NCBI GenBank assembly: GCA_015232355.1
Contig: JADFZW010000040.1
Span: 1 to 33,547 of the forward strand
Source of the DNA: Oligoflexia bacterium
GTDB taxonomy: Bacteria > Bdellovibrionota > Bacteriovoracia > Bacteriovoracales > Bacteriovoracaceae
Direction: 5' to 3'
DNA length: 33,547 nt
Each line of letters opens with the position of its first letter. Within the stretch, counting starts at the first letter, position 1. The position numbers and the translations under genes were made by a program. Shown here in pieces: positions 7,621-15,696 of the stretch. The notes beneath the pieces were generated by a model. That model did not search any database, had not been told where the DNA came from, and worked only from the letters and a program-made list of their open reading frames with translations.

Positions 7621-8636
7621 CTGCAAGATAAAGCTTTAATTTCATCTATACTTTTTAATGCAAAAATTTTATTACGAAGTTCAGATGCATAAGGAAATGA
7701 TGAAGCGTAACCAACCACAAATTTTTTAAGTTGAACAATTCTAATCTTTTCCTCACTCACAATACCGCTCAGATAGTAAATAAAAGCATCAATAATCTCC
7801 AACATATCGGCCCCACTAAAAAAAGTATTTTCCGAGTGATAAATTGACGATATACCATCTAAAAAAATAAAGGGATTTTTAGAGGCACTTCGACCAATCA
7901 TTAGCGCCTGACAATTAGTAATTTTCATTCTCTCCGCTATCTTCGCTCCTGAATTTAAATCTCCATTTCCAATAATTGGTATTACTCCACTAAATTTTTC
8001 TGCAACCTCCTCAATCAAATTCCAATTAGCAGTTCCTTTATAGAGTTGAACAGTAGTTCGGCCATGAATAGTCACAAAATTTATTCCAGCATCAGCGGCA
8101 ACTTTCACAACATCAAAGCATGTAATTTCTTTCTCAGAATAACCTAGACGTATTTTTATTGAGAGTGGAATCGCAAGTGCTTTCTTTATCGGATACAAAA
8201 AATTATACAACTCTTGCGGTTTTCTAATTAAAGCTGATCCTGCTCCCTTGCTCACAACTTTTCTAACAGGACAACCCATGTTTATATCAACAAACTTTGC
8301 GCCGCTCTGCTGGGCCAATAGCGCTGCAGAGACTATGTTTTGTGATTTCTCCCCGAAGAGTTGAATACCAACACACTCCTCTCGCGGATCAATATAGAGC
8401 ATATCAAGAGTTCGCGTGCTATTATAAAAGATGCCATTACTCGAAGTTAATTCACTAATGCTTCCGCCAGAACCTAAATCTTCCATCAACAATCTAAATG
8501 CAGCAGTAGTAATTTGCGACATTGGAGCAAGAATTAAAGGTGAATTAAAAGTCACACCTCCAACCACGGTTGGTTTTTTAAAAGATTTTATTCTCTCTAT
8601 TTTAGAGGATAACTGAGTGGAGTATTTGAATTTCAT
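7584..8636 (-). CDS. dusB: tRNA-dihydrouridine synthase (DusB-like)
   Basis: FMN-dependent enzyme that reduces uridines in tRNA D-loops. The 350-residue TIM-barrel protein shows APMSQITTAAFR near the N-terminus, the catalytic cysteine C122 in DINMGCPVRKVVSKGAGSAL, the FMN/RNA-contacting KIRLGY, HGRT, IGNGDL and IGRSASKNPFIF. Order and spacing are those of the DusB group, although DusB versus DusA/C assignment is only by motif similarity. ATG at 8636 gives a normal N-terminus but lacks a Shine-Dalgarno. The last 37 bases overlap der tail to tail, and the ffh gene is transcribed divergently from about 85 bases away. Confidence 0.93.
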   Translation of the reverse strand: MKFKYSTQLSSKIERIKSFKKPTVVGGVTFNSPLILAPMSQITTAAFRLLMEDLGSGGSISELTSSNGIFYNSTRTLDMLYIDPREECVGIQLFGEKSQNIVSAALLAQQSGAKFVDINMGCPVRKVVSKGAGSALIRKPQELYNFLYPIKKALAIPLSIKIRLGYSEKEITCFDVVKVAADAGINFVTIHGRTTVQLYKGTANWNLIEEVAEKFSGVIPIIGNGDLNSGAKIAERMKITNCQALMIGRSASKNPFIFLDGISSIYHSENTFFSGADMLEIIDAFIYYLSGIVSEEKIRIVQLKKFVVGYASSFPYASELRNKIFALKSIDEIKALSCSYFSSLPVLNTK

Positions 8637-8721
8637 GTGATAGCTTTACAATGGAAAAATTAATATTGGAAGATTATTGGAAGATTATAAGATTATTTAG
8701 ACGACAAAATTCGGAGAGTAC

Positions 8722-10248
8722 ATGTTTGACAAACTGAGTGAAAAGATAACTGATGCCTTTAAAAATATCTCAGGTAAAGGAAAAATTTCTGAAAATAATA
8801 TTGAAGATGCCCTAAAAGATATCAGAACAGCTCTACTTGAAGCTGATGTTAATTTTAAAGTGGTTAAAAATCTCATCAACCAAGTTAAAGAAAAATCCAT
8901 TGGTGAAAAGGTTATCAAAGGAGTAAATCCAGGCGAACAATTCGTTAAAATAGTTCATGATGAATTAAAAGAAGTAATGGGAGGAGAGTGCAAAGAACTT
9001 GATTTCAAAAAATCTGAATCAGGAATTAATACCATAGTAGTAGTTGGTTTAAATGGTGCTGGTAAGACTACCTTCTCTGCAAAGCTTGCTCTCTTTATAA
9101 GAAAAAAATATAAAAAAAATAATATTCTCATAGTACCTGCAGATACTTTTAGGCCAGCGGCCAAAGATCAACTTAAAATTTTAGCAAAAAATATCGATAT
9201 CGATTGTTACGATTCAGATTTAACTCTCAAACCAAAAGATTTAGTCCTTAGAGCAATGGAAGATGCCAAGAAACAAGGCAAAGATGTGGTAATTATCGAT
9301 ACTGCTGGACGCTTACATGTCGATCAAGAGTTAATGGGAGAGTTAAAGGATTTAAAGAGTAGCGTAGAAAATTTTAATCCGGCCATGTCACCAGAAGTAT
9401 TATTAGTAGCAGACGCAATGACAGGACAAGAGGCCGTTAATGTCTCTGAAACTTTTCACAAAGAGATTGGTTTAACCGGAGTTGTTCTCTCTAAGATGGA
9501 TAGTGATGCTCGAGGTGGTGCCGCACTCTCAATTAAAGCAGTCACTGGAGTTCCAATTCGTTTTATTTCTGTAGGAGAAAAACTAAAGGATTTAGAGTTA
9601 TTTCATCCTGATCGTTTATCTCAACGAATATTAGATATGGGAGATATCGTTTCATTAGTTGAGAAAGCACAAGATATAATTGATGAAAATGAAGCACAAA
9701 AGATGATGGAGAGAGCAGAGAAAAATCGTTTTACAATAGATGATTTTCTCACTCATATGAATTCAATTAACAAACTTGGTTCTATGACTTCTATCATGAA
9801 AATGATTCCAGGAATGGGAGGACTCTTAAGACAAGCAGGCGATCTCTCTCCTGCTGAAGATGAATTAAAAAAGATGAAGATAATTATCTCCTCTATGACA
9901 AAAGAGGAACGCTTGAATGAAAAAATAATAAATAATTCTCGAATAAAAAGAATAGCAACTGGATCAGGAACAACGATAGATGATATAAATCAGTTTTTGC
10001 AAAAATTTGCTCAGATGAAAAAGATGATGAGTCAGGTTATGGGAATGATGAAAGGTGGAATGCTTGGAAATATGCTTGGAGGTATGGGTGGTTTAGGTGG
10101 CCTCGGAGGTTTAGGTGGAGCAGGAGGAGATTTAGGAGATATGATGGGAAATCAACCAATGAAGGGCTTCAGACAAAATCCAGGAGCGAGTGGTAAAATG
10201 AAAAAGAAAGGCAAGCGTCGTGGTCCATGGGGAGGAGGATATTTTTAA
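8722..10248 (+). CDS. ffh: Signal recognition particle protein Ffh (SRP54)
   Basis: GTPase of the signal recognition particle; binds 4.5S RNA and signal sequences of nascent inner-membrane proteins and docks with FtsY. The N domain (about 1-100) is followed by the G domain with GLNGAGKTT (109-117), ADTFRPAA, DTAGR (193-197) and LSKMD, then the methionine-rich M domain (about 330-440) with PGMGGLLRQAG. The 508 residues exceed the usual ~450 because of a tail of Gly-Met/Gly-Leu repeats (about 445-475) and a basic end (KMKKKGKRRGPWGGGYF). GGAGAG just upstream of ATG 8722 supports the start. First gene of a long operon through yraN. The SRP RNA gene is not seen here. Confidence 0.97.
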   Translation: MFDKLSEKITDAFKNISGKGKISENNIEDALKDIRTALLEADVNFKVVKNLINQVKEKSIGEKVIKGVNPGEQFVKIVHDELKEVMGGECKELDFKKSESGINTIVVVGLNGAGKTTFSAKLALFIRKKYKKNNILIVPADTFRPAAKDQLKILAKNIDIDCYDSDLTLKPKDLVLRAMEDAKKQGKDVVIIDTAGRLHVDQELMGELKDLKSSVENFNPAMSPEVLLVADAMTGQEAVNVSETFHKEIGLTGVVLSKMDSDARGGAALSIKAVTGVPIRFISVGEKLKDLELFHPDRLSQRILDMGDIVSLVEKAQDIIDENEAQKMMERAEKNRFTIDDFLTHMNSINKLGSMTSIMKMIPGMGGLLRQAGDLSPAEDELKKMKIIISSMTKEERLNEKIINNSRIKRIATGSGTTIDDINQFLQKFAQMKKMMSQVMGMMKGGMLGNMLGGMGGLGGLGGLGGAGGDLGDMMGNQPMKGFRQNPGASGKMKKKGKRRGPWGGGYF

Positions 10249-10383
10249 TTTTTACTTTTGACTTATAGGGATCGATGAATTAATCATAATCTATCGTGGA
10301 TCTATTTCTATAAATTTTTCTACAAAGTAATTTAGTATTTTAAATTTGATTTGTTTTGATTTGATTCTAGGAGTTTTTATTTT

Positions 10384-10632
10384 ATGGTTAAAATTAGATT
10401 GGCCCGCAAAGGGCGAAACAAGAGACCGGTGTATACAATAGTTGCAACTGATGTTGATTCCCCAAGAGATGGTAGATTTCTAGAGAGATTAGGCCAGTAC
10501 GATCCAATAGGAAAAGAAGTATTACGACAAGTGAAGGTTGAAGCATTGAATAAATGGATTGAAAAAGGTGCAATTCTTTCTGATACTGTAAAATCTTTAT
10601 TGAAAAAACATAAAATTCAAATAAACTTATAA
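10384..10632 (+). CDS. rpsP: 30S ribosomal protein S16
   Basis: Small-subunit ribosomal protein needed for 30S assembly. 82 residues, the standard length, with the canonical opening MVKIRLARKGRNKRPVY, TIVATDVDSPRDGRFLERLGQYDP and the ending ALNKWIEKGAILSDTV. AGGAG lies 11 bases before ATG 10384. The 135-base gap after ffh may carry its own promoter: TTGACT at 10258 is the best -35 candidate, but no convincing -10 follows. Confidence 0.97.
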   Translation: MVKIRLARKGRNKRPVYTIVATDVDSPRDGRFLERLGQYDPIGKEVLRQVKVEALNKWIEKGAILSDTVKSLLKKHKIQINL

Positions 10633-10698
10633 TATAATTTTGTTTGTTTTATAAACCGTTACTTTTAGAATTTAGTAATTTTAAACAGAGTGGGTGTT

Positions 10699-10938
10699 AT
10701 GAGCGAGTTAAAAGATCTAATTGAGGGTGTTAGCAAAGCTTTAGTCGACATGCCAGAGTCAGTTGAAGTGCATGAGATTCAAGGTGAGCAGACTACCGTT
10801 ATTGAATTAAAAGTTGATAAGTCTGATCTTGGAAAAGTTATTGGTAAGCAGGGTCGTACTGCACGTGCACTAAGAACAATTCTAAACGCAGCATCAACCA
10901 AATTAAAAAAGAGATCAGTCTTAGAGATCGTAGAATAG
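10699..10938 (+). CDS. khpA: KH-domain RNA-binding protein KhpA
   Basis: Small single-KH-domain RNA-binding protein (YlqC/KhpA family, UPF0109), 79 residues. The KH GxxG motif is in LGKVIGKQGRTARALRTIL, and the opening LKDLIEGVSKALVDMPESVEV is typical. It sits between rpsP and rimM, its conserved place in many bacteria. A GTG three codons upstream (10690) is in frame, but ATG at 10699 matches the family start and has a GGGTG-like site just before it. In Gram-positives KhpA pairs with KhpB (EloR/Jag) and affects cell division and translation; its role here is unknown. Confidence 0.92.
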   Translation: MSELKDLIEGVSKALVDMPESVEVHEIQGEQTTVIELKVDKSDLGKVIGKQGRTARALRTILNAASTKLKKRSVLEIVE

Positions 10939-10954
10939 ATCAATCTAACAAATT

Positions 10955-11521
10955 ATGACCTCAAAAATAATTCCGATAGGAAGATCATCAAAGACACATG
11001 GTCTTAAAGGTCATTTCATATTAAATCTTTATAACCATAACAACAAAGAAAGCATTTTGCGAAAGCAAATTGAAGTTCATCTATTCCCTTTAAGTGATAA
11101 GAGTGAATTATCATCTAGTGGAGTAAAATATACCCTCTCAAGTATCATCCTCGCAAATCCAAATAAAAGTATTGGTCACCTAGAAGGAATAGACAAAATA
11201 GAGGATATAACAAAACTCTTTCCCTTTGAAATGAGAGTTGATCGTAAGTATTTCCCAAACATTTCTGAAAAAAGTGTCTACTACTGTGCAGATATTGTAG
11301 GAGCATCAGTTTTAGATAATAAAACAAAACAATATGTGGGAACAGTTACTGAATTCTATTCTAATGGAGCACAAGAAGTTGCAGTTATTCGAAATGAAAT
11401 TTCAAATAGCGTTTTAGAACTTCCATTTATTGAACTTTTTTTTACAAAGATTGACATTTCAAACTCCATATTAGAGATAGAAGTTCCAGTGTATTTAGAA
11501 AACGAACAACAAAACGAATAA
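10955..11521 (+). CDS. rimM: Ribosome maturation factor RimM
   Basis: Binds S19 and the 3' domain of 16S rRNA during 30S maturation. 188 residues with the N-terminal RimM barrel (IPIGRSSKTHGLKGHFILNLY) and the C-terminal PRC-barrel part (SVYYCADIVGASVLD...VGTVTEFYSNGAQEV...LPFIELFFTKIDISNSILEIEVP). Its place between khpA and trmD is the classical one. ATG 10955 follows khpA by 16 bases without a clear Shine-Dalgarno, so translation may depend on coupling. Sequence divergence from well-studied RimM is high outside these motifs. Confidence 0.9.
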   Translation: MTSKIIPIGRSSKTHGLKGHFILNLYNHNNKESILRKQIEVHLFPLSDKSELSSSGVKYTLSSIILANPNKSIGHLEGIDKIEDITKLFPFEMRVDRKYFPNISEKSVYYCADIVGASVLDNKTKQYVGTVTEFYSNGAQEVAVIRNEISNSVLELPFIELFFTKIDISNSILEIEVPVYLENEQQNE

Positions 11522-11528
11522 CAGCAAT

Positions 11529-12404
11529 ATGAATATTTGGATACTTACTCTCTTTCCCGAGTACTTCGATGCCTTCTTAAATTCAGGTGTGATCTCTCGT
11601 TTTCTTCAAAATGAAAATTCCTCTACCAAAATAAAAATCAATATAGTTCAGATTCGTAAATGGGCCAACAACTCCTATGGAAGTGTTGATGATTATCCAT
11701 TTGGCGGTGGTGCAGGTCTTATCATGCGTTTTGATGTTTTAAGTAGATGCTTGATTGAAGGTGTCTTCATTCCCGGTGGATATGATTTAGATTCAAAATT
11801 AAAATCAAAAATTCCAGAGAGTGAACTTACAAATTTTAATTTAAACAATTTTAATAATAACAATAATAATAATAATAACAAACCAGCTCCACTGATAATA
11901 TATCCATCTCCCAAAGGAAAAAAATTTGATAATCAATACGCCAAAGTGTTGGCCCGTGAACAAATACTACAAAGAGATTTAGTCTTTGTGGCCGGACGCT
12001 ATGAGGGTATCGATGAAAGATTTATAGAGATGTTTGTGGATGAAGAGATCTCAGTTGGTGATTACGTACTTTCAGGTGGAGAGATTGCAATATTATCAAT
12101 TTTAGATTCTGTAATCCGACAAATCCCAGGAGCACTTGGAAATTCTCTTAGCATAGAGGAAGAGTCCTTTGAAAATATGCTTCTAGAAGCACCTCAGTAC
12201 ACAAGGCCAAGAACATTTTTAGGAAAAGAAGTTCCAGACATATATTTGTCAGGACATCACGCTGAGATGAAAAAATATCGTTTAGATATTGCTAAAAAAC
12301 TTACAAAAAAATTACGTCCAGATCTTTATCAGAAGTACTTGGATAAAAATGGATGTAATGGAGATAATGGTGATAATGAAAATGATGGAGATGAGTCTTT
12401 GTGA
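11529..12404 (+). CDS. trmD: tRNA (guanine-N1)-methyltransferase TrmD
   Basis: SPOUT-class methyltransferase making m1G37 in tRNAs, which prevents +1 frameshifting. The N-terminus MNIWILTLFPEYF, DDYPFGGGAGLIMR (about 54-67), the knot motifs GRYEGIDERF and EEISVGDYVLSGGE, the EAPQYTRP motif and SGHHAEMKKYR are all present. An Asn-rich insertion (about 88-119, including nine Asn in a row) separates GGGAGLIMRFDVL from LIIYPSPKGKKFDN. An acidic Asn/Asp/Gly tail (after about 273) extends the protein to 291 residues, against the usual ~240-250. It starts 7 bases after rimM, and its last codon overlaps the next start in GTGA. Confidence 0.96.
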   Translation: MNIWILTLFPEYFDAFLNSGVISRFLQNENSSTKIKINIVQIRKWANNSYGSVDDYPFGGGAGLIMRFDVLSRCLIEGVFIPGGYDLDSKLKSKIPESELTNFNLNNFNNNNNNNNNKPAPLIIYPSPKGKKFDNQYAKVLAREQILQRDLVFVAGRYEGIDERFIEMFVDEEISVGDYVLSGGEIAILSILDSVIRQIPGALGNSLSIEEESFENMLLEAPQYTRPRTFLGKEVPDIYLSGHHAEMKKYRLDIAKKLTKKLRPDLYQKYLDKNGCNGDNGDNENDGDESL

Positions 12405-12994
12405 TTAAAAATTTTTATTTGGGACTCATCCACGGTCCTGTAAGAAATAAATTTGAACAAGAAGTTGTCACTTCAGTGACTAACTTAGATATCCACGATA
12501 TTGCCAGAACTGGAAGAACCTTCGATATAAAAAAATATTTTATTGTGACGCCAGTTGAAGCACAAACTAAACTTTTAAATCGCGTATTAGGATATTGGGA
12601 AAAGGATCAGGCAAATCAATATAATCCATATCGCTTTGATGCTTTATCCAGAGTGGATGTTGCAAAAAGTTTTGAAGAGTTGATAGAGCGAGTTACTCAA
12701 ATTGAGGGGGAAAAACCATTTGTAGTTACAACTGGTGCAAATTTAAAAGGAGAAAACCTATTTACTCCGCAATCGTTGATTAATAAAATCAATCTTGACA
12801 ATAGGTCGCTATTATTATTGTTTGGTACCGGATATGGTTTACTCGATAGAATGATTGCTGAGACTGATGGTTCGTTAACTCCAATAAATGGATTTGCCCC
12901 GGATGGTTATAATCATCTATCCGTACGGTCAGCAGTTGCAATCTATTGTGAACTTCTTCGCAATGCTTGCAGAAGTATTAAAAGTATTGATTAA
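12401..12994 (+). CDS. Predicted RNA methyltransferase (PF09936, TM1570-like SPOUT family)
   Basis: 197-residue protein that fits the SPOUT-fold family often encoded next to trmD in deltaproteobacteria, Thermotogae and Aquificae. Visible motifs are LGLIHGPVRNKFEQEVVTSVTNLDIHDIARTGRTF at the N-terminus and a C-terminal SAM-site-like part (LLLLFGTGYGL, then INGF..DGYNHLSVRSAVAIYCEL), which resembles the knotted SAM site of SPOUT enzymes. RNA substrate is unknown; tRNA or rRNA is likely from context. GTG at 12401 overlaps the trmD stop by four bases (GTGA), so translation is coupled. Confidence 0.85.
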   Translation: MIKNFYLGLIHGPVRNKFEQEVVTSVTNLDIHDIARTGRTFDIKKYFIVTPVEAQTKLLNRVLGYWEKDQANQYNPYRFDALSRVDVAKSFEELIERVTQIEGEKPFVVTTGANLKGENLFTPQSLINKINLDNRSLLLLFGTGYGLLDRMIAETDGSLTPINGFAPDGYNHLSVRSAVAIYCELLRNACRSIKSID

Positions 12995-13030
12995 AATTAA
13001 AAAATTTTTAAATGATTTTAAGTTTAAAAT

Positions 13031-13056
13031 TTGTTACGTATGAGTTAGTATATAAT
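13031..13056 (+). promoter_or_regulatory. Candidate promoter of rplS
   Basis: A perfect -10 hexamer TATAAT at 13051-13056 lies 41 bases before the rplS start. The nearest -35-like hexamer TTGTTA (13031-13036) is only 14 bases away, shorter than the normal 16-18, so the match is partial. It sits in the 102-base gap, the largest after rpsP in this operon. Confidence 0.35.
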
Positions 13057-13096
13057 GCTATTGATTTTTGATACTAGATGATAGAAGGGGTATTTT

Positions 13097-13471
13097 ATGA
13101 ATTTAGTAGAAGTTGTAAATAAAGAGTATATGGATAAGAGTCCTATTCCTAAATCTTTTCCAGATTTTCGGGCAGGTGATACTTTAATCGTCCATGTTAA
13201 GATTGAGGAAGATGGTGGAAATAAGAGTAGAATTCAGTTATTTCAAGGAATCTGTATCGCCATAAGACGTAAGGGCCATTTAAATGGGCACTTCCGAGTG
13301 AGAAAGATGAGCGGTGGAATTGGTGTTGAAAGAGTTTTTCCATTCTATTCACCAAGTGTTGTGAAAATTGATCTTAAGGAGAAGGGAAAATCTAGAAGAG
13401 CAAAACACTACTACTTAAGAGAGAGAACAGGTAAACAAGCAAGAATCGCAATCGATTATAGCAGAGATTAG
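13097..13471 (+). CDS. rplS: 50S ribosomal protein L19
   Basis: Large-subunit ribosomal protein at the 30S-50S interface. 124 residues with PDFRAGDTLIVHVKIEEDGGNKSRIQLFQGICIA, SGGIGVERVFPFYSP and the basic ending RRAKHYYLRERTGKQARI, all typical. AAGGGG lies 7 bases before ATG 13097. Conserved position after trmD, here with the SPOUT gene between them. Confidence 0.97.
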   Translation: MNLVEVVNKEYMDKSPIPKSFPDFRAGDTLIVHVKIEEDGGNKSRIQLFQGICIAIRRKGHLNGHFRVRKMSGGIGVERVFPFYSPSVVKIDLKEKGKSRRAKHYYLRERTGKQARIAIDYSRD

Positions 13472-13475
13472 TAAT

Positions 13476-14249
13476 TTGGATTTTTTTGATGAAGAGATCT
13501 TAGCTAATCATCTGACATCTAAAAAAAATAAGTCATTCATTATTGCGGGTGTTGATGAAGTTGGAAGAGGACCTCTTGCTGGCCCAGTTGTGGCCGCAAC
13601 TGTTTCATTAAAAATTTCATCCCTCACAATCGCTACCGATGATCATCAATGTAATTTAAATAAAATCTTTACCAAAATGATGGAATTGGGAGTAACTGAT
13701 TCCAAAAAGTTAACTGCAAATAAACGAGCTTCGATATTAAAAGAAATTGGTATTGATATTAATGTTGATATTGATATTGATTCTAATTCTCTTTACGATA
13801 TCCCTCTCCTCTCCTACCCTGATGTTAAAATGCACTTTTCAATATCAGAAGCATCTGTTCAAGAGATAGATAATATTAATATTTTAAGAGCATCCATTCT
13901 AGCAATGAATCGTTCATTTCATCCACACATTGATAAAAATATTGAGGATATCTTGTTACTAATCGATGGTAACAACAAAATAAATGCATCAGCTAACGTT
14001 AATCTAACCGAGATTCCAATAATAAAGGGTGATCAAAAATCACTTCTAATTGCACTTGCCTCCATCTTGGCCAAAGAATACAGAGACAATCTGATGGTAA
14101 AACTATCAAAGAAACATCCTCTGTATGGTTTTGAAAAACACGCTGGTTATCCGACTAAAAAACATAAACAAATAATCCAAGAATTAGGACCAACTCCATA
14201 TCATCGAAAAACTTTTATTGGTGTAAAAGAATTTATAAGGGAATTTTGA
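13476..14249 (+). CDS. rnhB: Ribonuclease HII
   Basis: Cleaves RNA of RNA-DNA hybrids and single ribonucleotides in DNA. Catalytic residues D27 and E28 lie in GVDEVGRGPLAGPVVAA, D164 in LLIDGN, and KGDQKSLLIALASILAKEYRD and HPLYGFEKHAGYPTKKH complete the family signature. The start is TTG at 13476, four bases after rplS; no ATG or GTG lies between it and the first motif. The 257 residues exceed the usual ~200-220 through hydrophilic loops near 48-62 and 88-115, the latter encoded by an imperfect GATATT repeat (NVDIDIDSN). yraN begins two bases after the stop. Confidence 0.95.
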   Translation: MDFFDEEILANHLTSKKNKSFIIAGVDEVGRGPLAGPVVAATVSLKISSLTIATDDHQCNLNKIFTKMMELGVTDSKKLTANKRASILKEIGIDINVDIDIDSNSLYDIPLLSYPDVKMHFSISEASVQEIDNINILRASILAMNRSFHPHIDKNIEDILLLIDGNNKINASANVNLTEIPIIKGDQKSLLIALASILAKEYRDNLMVKLSKKHPLYGFEKHAGYPTKKHKQIIQELGPTPYHRKTFIGVKEFIREF

Positions 14250-14250
14250 T

Positions 14251-14592
14251 ATGAGTTCTGATAGGAATTTTAAAATTAAAACTGGAGAAGAAATTGAGAG
14301 AGTTTTCTCCAAATCTTTTCATCAACAAGGAATTCCCATTTTAGTTTCTCCTTTGGTTTTACATGAATATGGATGTGGACAGGTAGATTTTTGTAGAATG
14401 AATATAAATAGGAGGGGAGAGAAAAGTGCACAGTTAGTAGAGGTGAAGAGTGGAAGCAATTTAAGCAAAAAACAGTATCACAGAATAAAAAGATCAATTA
14501 ATCTGCTTTCGCAAATCCTTTCAATTCCCGTCTATTTTACTTTTGAATCTGCATGTCTAACATCTGATAAGGAAAAGACCCAACTCAACTGA
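14251..14592 (+). CDS. yraN: YraN-like (UPF0102) PD-(D/E)XK-fold protein
   Basis: 113 residues. The core GCGQVDFCRM followed by QLVEVKSGSNLSKKQYHRIKRS fits the PD-(D/E)XK nuclease-like pattern of UPF0102, where the usual GEID is GQVD here. Position directly after rnhB is the conserved location of yraN. Function of the family is not firmly established; links to DNA processing or division have been proposed. Sequence is more divergent than most YraN proteins, so the family call is supported mainly by motif plus position. AAGGGA lies ahead of ATG 14251. Confidence 0.75.
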   Translation: MSSDRNFKIKTGEEIERVFSKSFHQQGIPILVSPLVLHEYGCGQVDFCRMNINRRGEKSAQLVEVKSGSNLSKKQYHRIKRSINLLSQILSIPVYFTFESACLTSDKEKTQLN

Positions 14593-14597
14593 AAAGA

Positions 14598-14623
14598 TTC
14601 TTTTGCCAAATTCTTTTGCCAAA
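14598..14623. repeat. Perfect tandem duplication of 13 bases
   Basis: TTCTTTTGCCAAA occurs twice head to tail at 14598-14610 and 14611-14623, beginning six bases after the yraN stop. It has no evident hairpin and looks like a recent slippage duplication. Confidence 0.85.
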
Positions 14624-14651
14624 TAGTTAAAGCTTATTTAACCTTAAAGAT

Positions 14652-15158
14652 ATGAAGTACTTTAAAATATCTTTATTCATCATTTGCATTTTTTGCTTTT
14701 TTTCATCTATCCGAGAATCCAAGGCGGAAATGGATCCTAGGGCCAAGGTTATTTTATCCATGGCCACATATGGAACTGTAGGTGGTGCGCTTCTTGGGCT
14801 CGCAACGATGGCATATGGAACTAAATTTAGAGCGGTGGCCATAGGAGCATCACTTGGTTTATATGCAGGTCTTATCTTTGGTGGTTACATTCTAGCTTCA
14901 CACTATTACACCAGACAACCAGGAATTAGCTCTCCATATGATGATAACTCTGATTATAGTGGAGGTGACAGTGGTGGTGTTGGTAACGGCGGTGGTGGTA
15001 TCGGAGGTGGTGGCCAAGCAAAAAGATGGAATCCTTATCTTATGATGGATGAATTAAGACTAATGGACCAGATAAATCGAGAACGAAAATATGATTTCAG
15101 ACTTAAAAACAAAACTAACGATTTGATCTATGTCGATCTTATTAATTATAGATTCTAA
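14652..15158 (+). CDS. Small exported or membrane protein with a glycine-rich loop, function unknown
   Basis: 168 residues, not recognised. Residues 1-25 form a clear signal peptide (FKISLFIICIFCFFSS, cleavage likely after SKA-E). Two glycine-rich hydrophobic segments follow (about 33-55 and 62-85: GTVGGALLGLATMAYG and ASLGLYAGLIFGGYIL), which may span the inner membrane as a hairpin. Then come a Ser/Asp/Gly-rich linker (about 98-125), a charged segment (WNPYLMMDELRLMDQINRERKYDF) and the end NDLIYVDLINYRF. Glycine-zipper segments of this kind occur in small envelope proteins. It has no clear Shine-Dalgarno and may be read through from yraN. Confidence 0.7.
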   Translation: MKYFKISLFIICIFCFFSSIRESKAEMDPRAKVILSMATYGTVGGALLGLATMAYGTKFRAVAIGASLGLYAGLIFGGYILASHYYTRQPGISSPYDDNSDYSGGDSGGVGNGGGGIGGGGQAKRWNPYLMMDELRLMDQINRERKYDFRLKNKTNDLIYVDLINYRF

Positions 15159-15200
15159 GATTTAATTTATTTCAAGATTATATTATATTAGTAATTAGTA

Positions 15201-15221
15201 ATCACTCATCACTCATCACTC
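15201..15221. repeat. Tandem 7-base repeat ATCACTC, three copies
   Basis: Three perfect head-to-tail copies at 15201, 15208 and 15215. The TGA stop and last Glu codon of the minus-strand STAS gene (15216-15221) lie inside the array. A copy gained or lost inside the coding part would move the reading frame at the C-terminus. Confidence 0.8.
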
Positions 15222-15584
15222 ATTCAAAATATTTTGACCGATTTCTTTAATTCTTATTCTATTTATATCTTCAACAATTGATTCAATGTTACTCATTTGA
15301 TAAAGTTTGAAAACTTTTATAAATTCCTGCTTAACGTTTGTTAATTTTAATATTAGATTCTTTTGGTTTAATGTATTAACCATTTCTACAAAGTAATTTA
15401 TTCCCGATGAACCAACAAAATCTACATTATAAAAGTCCAGCGTTATAGTTGAAGAAGGGTATTGTTTTATTAATGAGAGTAATTCATTTTTAAGAGGGAT
15501 GTTTGTTTCGTAATCTAGGCCCCCATTCATTTGTATGATTATATTACCACTGACATCAGTGCGTACGATGGCCTTCATAGACAT
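15216..15584 (-). CDS. STAS-domain protein (anti-sigma factor antagonist-like)
   Basis: Single STAS domain, 122 residues. The fold is visible as beta-alpha repeats, with NGGLDYETNIPLKNELLSLI and the central DFYNVDFVGSSGINYFVEMVN. S59 (or S60) matches the serine that is phosphorylated in SpoIIAA/RsbV proteins. These proteins switch partner anti-sigma kinases or act in signalling scaffolds. No RsbW-like kinase, phosphatase or sigma gene is nearby. The frame is open to a GTG at 15593, but ATG at 15584 is preceded by GAAGGAG at eight bases, which settles the start. It lies alone, convergent with the gene at 14652. Confidence 0.88.
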   Translation of the reverse strand: MSMKAIVRTDVSGNIIIQMNGGLDYETNIPLKNELLSLIKQYPSSTITLDFYNVDFVGSSGINYFVEMVNTLNQKNLILKLTNVKQEFIKVFKLYQMSNIESIVEDINRIRIKEIGQNILNE

Positions 15585-15696
15585 AATAAACACTCCTTCG
15601 AAAATGGGTACTTTGTGGATATTTTTGTTTATTTAATACAATTTAACTTAATTTAATTTTATCATGATAGAAAAAATTTAAAACGAAGGTAAAAAT

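Noticed and set aside
10249..10383. Riboswitch or SRP RNA between ffh and rpsP
   Set aside because: Only an imperfect dyad (around 10270-10302) and AT-rich sequence are present; no 4.5S RNA-like stem with its conserved loop could be recognised.
12995..13030. Terminator after the PF09936 methyltransferase gene
   Set aside because: The A/T-rich symmetry (AAAAAATTTTT) has no GC stem, so no convincing hairpin; rplS probably belongs to the same transcription unit or has its own weak promoter.
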